Part shown: positions 1-5,684 of the stretch, piece after piece
Position numbering within the stretch: the stretch's first letter is position 1
How the letters are laid out: the number at the start of each line of letters is the position of its first letter
Origin: Acidobacteriota bacterium
GTDB lineage: Bacteria > Acidobacteriota > Terriglobia > Acidiferrales > UBA7541
Assembly (NCBI GenBank): GCA_003224135.1
Contig: QHYO01000725.1
Coordinates: 1-5,684, forward strand
Length of the DNA: 5,684 nucleotides
Direction of reading: 5' to 3'
Notes under the pieces: generated by a model
Database searches by the model: none
What the model was told of the DNA's origin: nothing
Seen by the model: the letters and a program-made list of their open reading frames with translations, nothing else
Translations under genes and position numbers: made by a program

Positions 1-67
1 CCAGGTCGCTAGCTTTGATAACGCAACCGGCGTTCAGGTCAATCCGCCGGACGGAGACAATAAATAA
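1..67 (+). CDS. C-terminal tail of an unidentified upstream gene (partial)
   Basis: The frame starting at base 2 is open from the window edge and ends at TAA 65-67. It gives 21 residues ending FDNATGVQVNPPDGDNK, a polar tail of the kind seen at protein C-termini. The main support is arrangement: the TAA shares its last A with the ATG of the next gene (TAATG), a common geometry for translationally coupled genes. Nothing can be said about function from this fragment. Frame 3 is also open across this stretch (to a TAG at 72-74), so the choice rests on the overlap and on the look of the peptide; 21 codons are too few for a statistical case. Confidence 0.45.
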   Translation, partial: QVASFDNATGVQVNPPDGDNK

Positions 68-597
68 TGCGTAGAACTCTTTTTGCAGGGGCAATTCTCT
101 TCGGCTTGGTGTGCTTCGTTCCCGGTAGTTCTTCGCTTGCTGCGCCTACCGACGACCATGGCAAGCACGGCGGAGGGCAAAAGCACGACCGCGACGACGA
201 TCGCCGCGGTGATGATGCTCGTCACGGTGATCGCGACCGCCACGAAAACGACAACGGAAGACACAAAGGCTGGGACAATCCTCACAATCCCCACTCCTCC
301 AACTGGGACTACGATCACGATCGCATCCGGCCTGGCCGCCACTATCCGCACGGCCGCTACGAACACGTGAAACAACACTACATTCTTCGCGGTTACGACG
401 TTCGTACGCGCAACATCGTCCTCTACGACCGCTCCAATTGGGTCGTCGCTACCTACGACGTACCTCACTGTCGAGATTGGAATTGGGATCGTGACGATGT
501 CTACGTCTACGATGACGACCACCACGCCGGCTGGTATCTGCTCTTCAACGCAAGGCTCGGACGCTCCGTCCACGTAGAATTCTCCGGCGTCCGCTAA
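67..597 (+). CDS. Exported His/Asp-rich protein of unknown function
   Basis: A 176-residue protein with a clear Sec signal peptide: MRR, a hydrophobic core at about residues 5-19, then SSSLAA, with cleavage likely after Ala25 or Ala26. Residues 28-100 are low-complexity and rich in His, Asp, Arg, Gly and Asn. The whole protein has 17 His and 25 Asp, so metal or polyanion binding is conceivable, but no known metal site is visible. Residues 100-176 look like a folded beta-rich domain with Trp and Tyr. Two similar segments occur: YD-x3-WVVATYD (120-131) and YD-x6-WYLLFN (148-161), suggesting an internal duplication. After signal cleavage Cys135 is the only cysteine. The start is supported by GGAG at 53-56, ten bases upstream, and by overlap with the preceding stop. 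Cys16 lies inside the hydrophobic core without a proper lipobox, so I do not call a lipoprotein. The family is not recognised; periplasmic or extracellular location is inferred from the signal peptide. Confidence 0.85.
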   Translation: MRRTLFAGAILFGLVCFVPGSSSLAAPTDDHGKHGGGQKHDRDDDRRGDDARHGDRDRHENDNGRHKGWDNPHNPHSSNWDYDHDRIRPGRHYPHGRYEHVKQHYILRGYDVRTRNIVLYDRSNWVVATYDVPHCRDWNWDRDDVYVYDDDHHAGWYLLFNARLGRSVHVEFSGVR

Positions 598-661
598 AGG
601 CCGACCCATAAATGTATTTCAGGGGGGTCGAAGCGAGGAATCTCTTTCTCTTCGGCCTTTT
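596..661 (+). terminator. Possible transcription terminator after the His/Asp-rich gene
   Basis: A perfect 9-bp inverted repeat pairs AAAGGCCGA (596-604, beginning inside the stop codon) with TCGGCCTTT (652-660). The right arm runs into TTTT at 658-661 and, after CCC, another TTTT at 665-668. Weak points are the 47-base loop and the short T run. A second pairing, CGACCC (602-607) with GGGTCG (625-630), uses part of the same left arm, so the two hairpins exclude one another. It may be a weak rho-independent terminator or simply a structured 3' end. Confidence 0.35.
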
Positions 662-775
662 CCCTTTTCACCACTTTGGCTACTGCTCCATCGATACCCG
701 TTTTTCAGACCCTCTTTCGCTTGGCCCTCAGATAATTCCACGGGTTGCTTGGCGGAGGGCCGAGATGCACGCAAA

Positions 776-828
776 TTGATCCGCAGCCGCTAGCGGTGAT
801 TATTCACTTCGCCCAAAAAATGAAGTGA
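776..828 (+). promoter_or_regulatory. Candidate promoter with palindrome and inverted repeat
   Basis: TTGATC (776-781) and GATTAT (798-803) are separated by 16 bases, each matching four of six bases of the sigma-70 -35 and -10 consensus. The spacer holds a perfect 10-bp palindrome, CCGCTAGCGG (787-796). Just after the -10 a perfect 7-bp inverted repeat, TCACTTC (804-810) and GAAGTGA (822-828), surrounds an A-rich 11-base spacer, covering the expected transcription start. This placement would suit a repressor operator for the ORF that begins at 843. The box matches are modest and could occur by chance; the symmetry is what is directly seen. Confidence 0.3.
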
Positions 829-842
829 CGTAGAGTTTCTCG

Positions 843-956
843 ATGGAAAGAGAAGCGAAAAGGACTGTGACTACCTTCGCTTTCGTAATGGCTTCTATTG
901 TGCTCCTTTTGGCCTTGCTCTGGCTTTGGCTTTGGTTGGGCAAGTGGGACTTATGA
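843..956 (+). CDS. Possible 37-residue single-span membrane protein
   Basis: ATG 843 to TGA 956 encodes 37 residues. The first seven (MEREAKR) are all charged apart from Met1 and Ala5; residues 8-33 are an unbroken hydrophobic segment containing VLLLALLWLWLWLG; the end is KWDL. Trp27, 29, 31 and 35 lie at the membrane edge. This is the layout of a small inner-membrane protein, and in size and shape it resembles hydrophobic type I toxin peptides or small regulatory membrane peptides, though no family is recognised. Against it: the ribosome site is weak (GAG at 833-835, seven bases upstream), and the Trp/Leu run comes partly from a TGGCTT-like DNA repeat at 919-937, so a chance ORF is possible. 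The promoter-like pair and inverted repeats just upstream are mild support. Confidence 0.35.
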   Translation: MEREAKRTVTTFAFVMASIVLLLALLWLWLWLGKWDL

Positions 957-1009
957 TGCTCACACCTGTTGGCTCCCTGTGATACGTTGAGCTGGAACCG
1001 GAAGGCAAA

Positions 1010-1075
1010 ATGGAAATCGCGGACAAAGATTCCAAGTTCCGCAAGCTCTTTGCCGCCAAACGCGGGGCCTCATGA
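1010..1075 (+). CDS. Possible 21-residue leader ORF overlapping the DinB-like gene
   Basis: ATG 1010 follows GGAAGG (1000-1005) by four bases and opens a 21-codon frame beginning MEIADKDSKFRKLF, ending at TGA 1073-1075. That stop overlaps the DinB start as ATGA (1072-1075). The DinB start itself has only GGGG at 1064-1067 nearby, so ribosomes finishing this short frame could re-initiate there. The peptide is hydrophilic with no membrane segment. The frame is open back to 983 without another ATG or GTG. It could instead be the remnant of a larger gene or chance; ribosome site and ATGA overlap are the only support. Confidence 0.35.
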   Translation: MEIADKDSKFRKLFAAKRGAS

Positions 1076-1578
1076 TGGACTTTTGGAGATCTGCCATCCG
1101 GCAGCAGTTCCATGCCGCGATCGACATGCTCGCCAACGCGATCGAAGCCTGCCCGGATTCTGTGTGGTCCGGTGAGACACCGCGCGCGTTTTGGTACCTG
1201 GCCTTTCACGTGCTCTTCTTCCTCGACCTCTATCTCTCGGAAGAAGACGAATCCCGATTCCATCCGCCACCACCGTTCGGTCTCACCGAACTCGAGGACG
1301 AGGTTGTCCCGCCGGAGCGCGCCTACGGAAAGGACGAACTGCTCGGCTACCTCGAGCACTGCCGCAAAAAGTTGGAGACCGTGATGGCGGGAATGACAGA
1401 AGCCTGGGTTACGAATCCCTGCCCATTCTCGTATCGCAACCTGAGCAACGGTGAACTGCTCCTCTACAACATGCGGCACGTGCAACATCACGCGGCTCAA
1501 CTGAACATGCTGCTGCGTCAGGCGACAGATTCGGCGCCCCGTTGGGTGTCCAAGGGCCCTCAGAACGTCAAAATCTGA
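1072..1578 (+). CDS. DinB/YfiT-like four-helix metal-binding family protein
   Basis: A 168-residue cytoplasmic protein, the usual size for the DinB/YfiT superfamily. The family's three-His metal site is visible: His46 in the hydrophobic helix WYLAFHVLFFLDLYL, and His136 and His140 in the C-terminal helix NMRHVQHHAAQLNMLLR (HxxxH). The N-terminal helix (about 3-25) and the helix around 87-110 complete the bundle. Known members bind Zn or Ni; some transfer low-molecular-weight thiols (bacillithiol, mycothiol, glutathione), but most have no assigned reaction, and the substrate here cannot be read from the sequence. The name refers to the Bacillus damage-inducible protein, not to DNA polymerase IV. 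ATG 1072 is the first in-frame start after a stop at 988-990; ATG 1075 directly after it is an alternative. It may be coupled to the short ORF ending at 1075. It converges with the M16 gene, so no operon partner lies downstream. Confidence 0.88.
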   Translation: MMDFWRSAIRQQFHAAIDMLANAIEACPDSVWSGETPRAFWYLAFHVLFFLDLYLSEEDESRFHPPPPFGLTELEDEVVPPERAYGKDELLGYLEHCRKKLETVMAGMTEAWVTNPCPFSYRNLSNGELLLYNMRHVQHHAAQLNMLLRQATDSAPRWVSKGPQNVKI

Positions 1579-1760
1579 CCCTCAATGGGAATGTGCGAAT
1601 GAAAGGTCTTGTCCTCGTCACACTTCATTGGATGTGAAGCGCTGCAGCCAGGGCTGCGCCCAGCGACAATAATCACGCGTCAGGACCCGCGTGGGAAAAT
1701 AGGGGAAGGGAGGCCCCGAATACAGCCGGTTCCTCCTCGCAACTTTCTTACCGCATGTCC
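1579..1760. other. Convergent intergenic region with short hairpins
   Basis: The 182 bases between the DinB-like and M16 stops should contain terminators for both strands, but no hairpin with a run of T is seen. Visible structures are CACGCG/CGCGTG (1674-1679 and 1688-1693, 8-base loop), GCAGC/GCTGC (1644-1648 and 1653-1657, 4-base loop), and an alternative CGCTG/CAGCG pairing (1640-1644 and 1661-1665). They could stall polymerase or protect 3' ends; Rho-dependent ending is as likely. No gene is supported here. Confidence 0.4.
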
Positions 1761-4559
1761 TTACTGGACAACGTTAATCGGCCCGACATTGAGCTGTTTC
1801 AGCGCCGGCTCGATTTTCGCGCGGTCTCCGACGCCCACTACGATGGTTGCTTCCGGATGTAAATACTGTTTCGCAACCCGTAGGGCATCCGTGCCCGTCA
1901 CCTTGTCAATCTGCGCTGGCAGGTCGCGGTAGTATTCGACCGGCAGCCCAAATACAAACTGCTGCCCGATCGTCGAAGCCGTCTCTCGTGTGGTTTCAAA
2001 CAGTCCAACCAGCGTCTTGGAGAACGAATCCTTCGCCTTCTGCAATTCCTCCGGCTTCAGTTCTTCTTCGCGGATTCGCGTGACCTCCTTGAACAATTCC
2101 TGCGTCGCTGGCGCCGTGGCATCCGTGCGAATCGCGCCGCCCGCAAAAAACGGCCCGACGCCGCGTCGATATTGGAAAAACGATTGCGCGCCGTAGGTGT
2201 AGCCATGTTCCTCGCGAAGGTTCATGTTAATTCGGCTGGAAAAAAGTCCACCGAGCGCTGTGTTCATCACTTCCAGTGGCACGTAGTCCGGAGTGTTCCG
2301 GCTCGCGCCCAGGCTCGAAAGCAGCAACGCTGTCTGCGGCGCGCCTGGCTTGTCAACGAGCGCAACGGACTTTGCAGGTGATGACGGCGTAACCAGCGCC
2401 TGGCTGTTGGTCGCATTTCCGCTCCACGCGCCAAAATATTTCATCGCCAGCTCCTTTGCCTGGGCAAGATTCAAATCGCCAGCAATCGCCAGCACTGCAT
2501 TCGACGGAACGTATCCCTGTTTCCAGAACGCCGTTAAATCATCCCGCCTGATCGACTTGTTCGACGCTTCCGTGCCGAGCACCGAAAATCCGTACGGACT
2601 ATTTGGAAACAACACATGGTTCGCGGTGCGCAGCGCCAGGGAGAATGGTTCATCATTCTCTTGCAAAACGGCAGTTACGCGCTGATTGCGAATGCGCTCT
2701 ACTTCTTTTGCGTCAAATGCCGGATGCAGCGTCGCGTCCGAAAGCAGATCGAACCCACCGCCCGTGTTCCAGCTGAGCGCCGATAGCGACACCGAAGCGC
2801 TGCTGTAGCCGGCCTGAGTAGCGATGGTTGCACCGATCTGATCGGTATCCTCTGCGAATTTCAGCGCTGAACGCGCCGCCGTTCCTTCGGTCAGCATGTC
2901 CGCCGTGAAACCGGAAAGCCCCGGCTTGTCCAGTGGATTCAATTCACTTCCGCTGATCGTGTACAGCGTCGCTGCCACCAATGGAAGATTGTGCCGCTCC
3001 ACAAGATAAATTGTCAGTCCATTCGCCAGTTGCGCTTTCTCCGGAACCGGCAAGCTGAATTTCGGTAAGGGTCCAGGCGTCGGCGCCTTCGCGCGCCACG
3101 GTTCATCGGCCATCGCTACTTTGCTTTCGCCCGCTTCTTTCGCTTGTCTTTTGTTTTCTTCGTCGGATGTTTTCGGAACATCATCAATCACTTTCTTGCC
3201 AGGAACTGCGTACACCACCGCGCCGGCGGCCTTCTTGAATACTGTTTGCGCCACTTGCTTGATATCCGCTGGAGTCACTGCATCGAATCGCGCCAGGTCT
3301 TTTGAAAAATAATCCGGGTTGCCGAGAAACTGGTTGTAATAGTTCAGCCGGTTTGCCACGCCGTTCGTGCGTTCGAGGCCCCGCACCAGTGCGGTCTCCG
3401 TGACGTTTCTCGCACGCTCCACTTCTGCCGCGGACGGCCCTTCTGCCTGCAACTTCGCCAGCTCCGCATCAATCGTCTTTTCAAGATCTTCTGGTTTCAC
3501 TCCCGGCTTTGCCGTTACTGTCAGTTCAAAGATTGATCCGAGCCGCGTTTCTTCAGTACTTGTCGAGACGTCCTGCGCGATCTGTTTCTCGTATACCAGG
3601 CTTTTGTACAACCGGCTGCTCTTCCCACCACCCAAAATCTGCGAAAACAAATTGGACTCCGCATCTCCCTTTTGGAAAACGGGCGGAGTGATCCATCCCA
3701 TGTAAACGCGCGGCAATTCGACCTGGTCGGTCACTACCGCTCTGCGTTCGGAAGTAATCGGCGGAGTTGTCGCCGTAACTTTCGGCACCTCTGGCCCTGC
3801 TGGAATTGAGCCGAAATATTTTTCCACCAGCGCTTTGATCTTCGCTTTGTCGAAATCTCCAACAATCGCAAGCGTGGCGTTGTTCGGCGTATAGTACTGC
3901 CGGAAAAATTCCCGCACATCTTCAAGCTTTGCCGCTTCCACATCCGCGTGTGACCCAATCACTGCGGGATAATACGGATGCCCTTTCGGAAAAAGCAGGT
4001 GATACAAGCCTTCTTCCGCCAAACCGTATGGAGTGTTTTCGGTGGACTGCCTGCGCTCATTGCGCACCACGTCGCGCTGATTCGCCAACTTCTCGATATC
4101 CAGCGTGCCCACGAGATATCCCATGCGGTCGCTTTCCAGCCAAAGAGCCAGTTCCAGCTGATTCGAGGGAATCGTCTCGTAATAATTCGTTCGATCGAAA
4201 TTCGTCGTTCCGTTGATGTCCGTCGCGCCCGCCCCTTCGAGGTACGCGAAGTGCGCTTTTCCTCCGACATGTTGCGAGCCCTCGAACATCATGTGCTCGA
4301 ACAGGTGCGCGAATCCTGTCCGTCCCGGCCGCTCATTCGCCGGCCCAACGTGGTACCAAAGATTTACCGAGACCAGCGGCAGCGTGTGGTCCTCGGATAA
4401 AATCACTTCCAGTCCATTCTTCAGCTTGTATTTCTCGAACGGAATGGTCGGCAGCTTTCGCCCAGGCGACTGCGCCGTCGTTTGCGCGCTCGCACTGGTA
4501 AACAGTGCCGCAAAAACCAACAACACCTTTGCCAAAATCCTCATGTCGAAACGGACCAT
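1761..4559 (-). CDS. Exported M16 family zinc metallopeptidase, two fused halves
   Basis: A 932-residue M16 (insulinase/pitrilysin-type) peptidase of the fused two-half form. Residues 1-25 are a signal peptide (MVRFDMR, hydrophobic 8-20, cleavage likely at ASA|Q), so it acts in the periplasm or outside the cell. The N-terminal half (about 40-455) carries the inverted zinc motif HLFEH: His85 and His89 bind zinc, Glu88 activates water, and Glu168 in VVRNERR is the third ligand. A charged linker (about 458-500) joins the second half (500-925), where the equivalent site reads GFTADML, with no zinc ligands. The substrate-positioning Arg/Tyr pair is in the second half: Arg776 in SSRINMNLREEHGYTYG with Tyr789. 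The first half keeps Arg316 but has Gln329 where the Tyr should be. So the halves share one active site, as expected for the clamshell M16 fold. Members degrade oligopeptides or act as processing peptidases; the substrate here is unknown. It lies 103 bases after the S9B peptidase gene on the same strand and is probably co-transcribed. Confidence 0.95.
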   Translation of the reverse strand: MVRFDMRILAKVLLVFAALFTSASAQTTAQSPGRKLPTIPFEKYKLKNGLEVILSEDHTLPLVSVNLWYHVGPANERPGRTGFAHLFEHMMFEGSQHVGGKAHFAYLEGAGATDINGTTNFDRTNYYETIPSNQLELALWLESDRMGYLVGTLDIEKLANQRDVVRNERRQSTENTPYGLAEEGLYHLLFPKGHPYYPAVIGSHADVEAAKLEDVREFFRQYYTPNNATLAIVGDFDKAKIKALVEKYFGSIPAGPEVPKVTATTPPITSERRAVVTDQVELPRVYMGWITPPVFQKGDAESNLFSQILGGGKSSRLYKSLVYEKQIAQDVSTSTEETRLGSIFELTVTAKPGVKPEDLEKTIDAELAKLQAEGPSAAEVERARNVTETALVRGLERTNGVANRLNYYNQFLGNPDYFSKDLARFDAVTPADIKQVAQTVFKKAAGAVVYAVPGKKVIDDVPKTSDEENKRQAKEAGESKVAMADEPWRAKAPTPGPLPKFSLPVPEKAQLANGLTIYLVERHNLPLVAATLYTISGSELNPLDKPGLSGFTADMLTEGTAARSALKFAEDTDQIGATIATQAGYSSASVSLSALSWNTGGGFDLLSDATLHPAFDAKEVERIRNQRVTAVLQENDEPFSLALRTANHVLFPNSPYGFSVLGTEASNKSIRRDDLTAFWKQGYVPSNAVLAIAGDLNLAQAKELAMKYFGAWSGNATNSQALVTPSSPAKSVALVDKPGAPQTALLLSSLGASRNTPDYVPLEVMNTALGGLFSSRINMNLREEHGYTYGAQSFFQYRRGVGPFFAGGAIRTDATAPATQELFKEVTRIREEELKPEELQKAKDSFSKTLVGLFETTRETASTIGQQFVFGLPVEYYRDLPAQIDKVTGTDALRVAKQYLHPEATIVVGVGDRAKIEPALKQLNVGPINVVQ

Positions 4560-4566
4560 TATCGTT

Positions 4567-4573
4567 CTCCCCT
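4567..4573 (-). promoter_or_regulatory. Ribosome binding site of the M16 peptidase gene
   Basis: On the minus strand AGGGGAG lies seven bases before the ATG at 4557-4559. It decides the start: the second in-frame ATG (codon 6, at 4542-4544) also precedes a complete signal peptide but would be 22 bases from this site, too far. The protein therefore most likely begins MVRFDMR. Confidence 0.75.
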
Positions 4574-4662
4574 ATCCTGTTTCTCACGGACCTATCTGTC
4601 AAAACGTCTGTTACACCGGAAATGTTCCCTCCCCGCCTTGTGACCGTGAATGCAAATGAAAG

Positions 4663-5684
4663 CTAGTTTGGCTGACCCAAATTCTCCAGGAAAAATTGTG
4701 TTACTCGATTCATAAGGAAAATCCGCGCCGGCGGATCCGAAACACCATGCCCTCGCCCCGGAAATGGCAGCACTTCGACCGATTTCCCCTCCTCGATGAG
4801 TTTGTCCAGCAATGACAGAGTGTTCGCGAAATGCACATTGTCATCTTCGGTTCCGTGTGCGATCAGCAGTTTGCCGCGCAATTGCCCGGCTTTTTCAATC
4901 GGCGAAGAGCTCTGGTAACTCTCTGCGTTTTGCGGCAGCAGTCCCAGATACCGCTCCGTGTAAATCGTGTCGTAGTAGCGCCAGTCCGTGACTGGTCCGC
5001 CCGCGAATCCTGCCTTGAAATCCTCCGGGTCTTCAAACATGGCGTGCAGCGTCATGTGCCCGCCGTAGCTCCATCCCCAAATTCCGATTCGGCCGGCGTC
5101 TATCCACGGCTGCCCTTTTAACCACGCGACGCCATCCCGCTGGTCGGACATTTCCTGCGCGCCAAATCGGAAATGAATCGGCTCTTCAAACAAATGTCCG
5201 CGGCCCGCCGAACCGCGATTATCCACGGCAAAAATTGCGAACCCCTTTTGCGCCATCAGTTGATGCCACAAAAACGTGGAACCAGCCCACGCATTCGTGA
5301 CCACTTGCGCGTGCGGCCCGCCGTAGGTGTACACCAGCGCCGGATATTTCTTCGCAGGATCAAAATTTGCCGGCTTGATCATCCAGGCATTCAGCTCCAT
5401 CCCGTCGTGCGTTTTTAACTTCATGAATTCCACTGGCGACAGATGATAGTCCGCAAGCTCGGCAACCTTGTTGTCATTCAGCGAAACCATCGAGTTGCCA
5501 TCCGCTCTGCTTACGCGCTGCGATGGCGGAGTCATCGCGTTCGAATAGGTGTCGACGAACGCTCCCGCATCCGGCGAAAACTGGATGGTGTGGGTACCGT
5601 CCTGCTTCGTTATTCGCGCGAATCCTTTTCCATCCAGTCCCACTCGGTATAGATGCCTGTCGATCGGCGTCTTTTCCGTCGCCT
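4663..5684 (-). CDS. S9B dipeptidyl peptidase IV-like serine peptidase, C-terminal part
   Basis: The frame is open to the right edge, so the gene enters from outside; 339 residues are present, numbered here from the first full codon (5682-5680). A GTG at 5641-5643 could be mistaken for a start, but the upstream codons read PIDRHLYRVGLDG, typical of the end of a DPP IV propeller domain. The alpha/beta-hydrolase domain is complete: Ser205 in GWSYGG, Asp280 in HGTEDDNVHF, His312 in GRGHG. Tyr120 in YTYGGPHAQ matches the oxyanion Tyr547 of human DPP IV. Trp234, Tyr237 and Tyr241 in WRYYDTIYTERY match the proline-binding S1 pocket (Trp659, Tyr662, Tyr666), and Asn282 and Val283 match Asn710 and Val711. 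This supports release of N-terminal dipeptides after Pro or Ala. The propeller's double-Glu motif, needed to prove dipeptidyl specificity, and any signal peptide lie outside the window. The stop is TAG, followed by the M16 gene. Confidence 0.93.
   Translation of the reverse strand, partial: ATEKTPIDRHLYRVGLDGKGFARITKQDGTHTIQFSPDAGAFVDTYSNAMTPPSQRVSRADGNSMVSLNDNKVAELADYHLSPVEFMKLKTHDGMELNAWMIKPANFDPAKKYPALVYTYGGPHAQVVTNAWAGSTFLWHQLMAQKGFAIFAVDNRGSAGRGHLFEEPIHFRFGAQEMSDQRDGVAWLKGQPWIDAGRIGIWGWSYGGHMTLHAMFEDPEDFKAGFAGGPVTDWRYYDTIYTERYLGLLPQNAESYQSSSPIEKAGQLRGKLLIAHGTEDDNVHFANTLSLLDKLIEEGKSVEVLPFPGRGHGVSDPPARIFLMNRVTQFFLENLGQPN

Larger units (their letters stand above)
598..1071. other. Gap between recognisable genes, with small ORF candidates
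   Basis: These 474 bases hold no recognisable conserved gene. Bases 598-668 are taken by the possible terminator. Bases 669-775 show nothing I can support. Bases 776-828 hold a promoter-like pair and two inverted repeats. Bases 843-956 encode a possible tiny membrane protein, and 1010-1075 a possible leader ORF for DinB. A TATGAT at 952-957 is a good match to a -10 box and could serve the leader and DinB, but no matching -35 at 16-18 bases was found. Confidence 0.6.

Noticed and set aside
67..147. Cys16 of the His/Asp-rich protein as a lipoprotein attachment site
   Set aside because: It sits in the middle of the hydrophobic core (LFGLVCFVPG) and lacks the small residue normally found before the lipobox Cys; an ordinary signal peptidase I site follows at residues 23-26.
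34..609. A 191-codon open frame on the minus strand opposite the His/Asp-rich gene
   Set aside because: It is rich in Val and Ile only because GAC/GAT Asp codons read as GTC/ATC on the other strand. It has no sensible domain or signal, while the plus-strand frame has a signal peptide and ribosome site.
612..779. A 55-codon plus-strand frame starting MYFRGVEARN
   Set aside because: It has no ribosome site, starts inside the terminator hairpin and overlaps the promoter-like region; composition looks random.
895..1500. A 201-codon open frame on the minus strand opposite the DinB-like gene
   Set aside because: The plus strand encodes a recognisable DinB-like protein with the three-His site here; the antisense product has no recognisable features.
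3959..4270. Open frames of about 75-140 codons on both strands inside the M16 gene
   Set aside because: They overlap the 932-codon gene with its conserved catalytic motifs and show Arg/Ser-rich out-of-frame composition; they are shadows.
4574..4602. Minus-strand TTGACA (4597-4602) with CAGGAT (4574-4579) 17 bases on, as a promoter for the M16 gene
   Set aside because: The -35 is perfect, but the -10 matches only three bases and transcription would start within the gene's own ribosome site, leaving a leader of about eight bases. An internal promoter is not excluded but this one is unlikely.
4663..5643. GTG at 5641-5643 as the true start of the S9 peptidase, giving a complete 326-residue protein
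   Set aside because: The reading frame continues to the window edge with typical DPP IV propeller residues (RHLYRVGLDG), and no ribosome site precedes the GTG. The gene is cut by the window edge.

Overview
The window is chromosomal DNA of moderately high GC from a bacterium with a Gram-negative type cell plan: two large peptidases and a small protein have, or would be expected to have, export signals. There is no taxonomic marker. A fused two-half M16 peptidase of about 930 residues beside a DPP IV-like serine peptidase, plus a His/Asp-rich exported protein, is a combination I associate with Acidobacteriota or similar soil bacteria. That is inference only.

Left part, plus strand (1-1578). 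The window opens in the last 21 codons of an unidentified gene. Its TAA shares one base with the ATG of a 176-residue exported, His/Asp-rich protein (67-597) of unknown function. An inverted repeat directly at the stop of that gene may be a terminator. The 475 bases up to the next recognisable gene hold a promoter-like region with two inverted repeats, a possible 37-residue single-span membrane protein (843-956), and a possible 21-codon leader ORF (1010-1075). The leader's stop overlaps the start of a DinB/YfiT-like metal-binding four-helix protein (1072-1578) as ATGA.

Right part, minus strand (1761-5684). Two peptidase genes are read leftward: first the C-terminal 339 residues of an S9B (DPP IV-like) prolyl-specific serine peptidase, which enters from beyond the right edge, then 103 bases later a complete M16 zinc peptidase with signal peptide. 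They are probably co-transcribed and together suit extracytoplasmic degradation of peptides: the M16 enzyme cuts oligopeptides and the S9B enzyme trims dipeptides after Pro or Ala. DinB and the M16 gene converge on a 182-base region with short hairpins but no strong terminator.

The two peptidases and DinB are ordinary, confidently recognised families. The less explained content is in the first 1.1 kb: the His/Asp-rich protein with an apparent internal duplication, the tiny Trp-rich membrane ORF, and two cases of start/stop overlap. No CRISPR array, insertion sequence, tRNA or rRNA was seen, and I found no convincing new multi-gene system.
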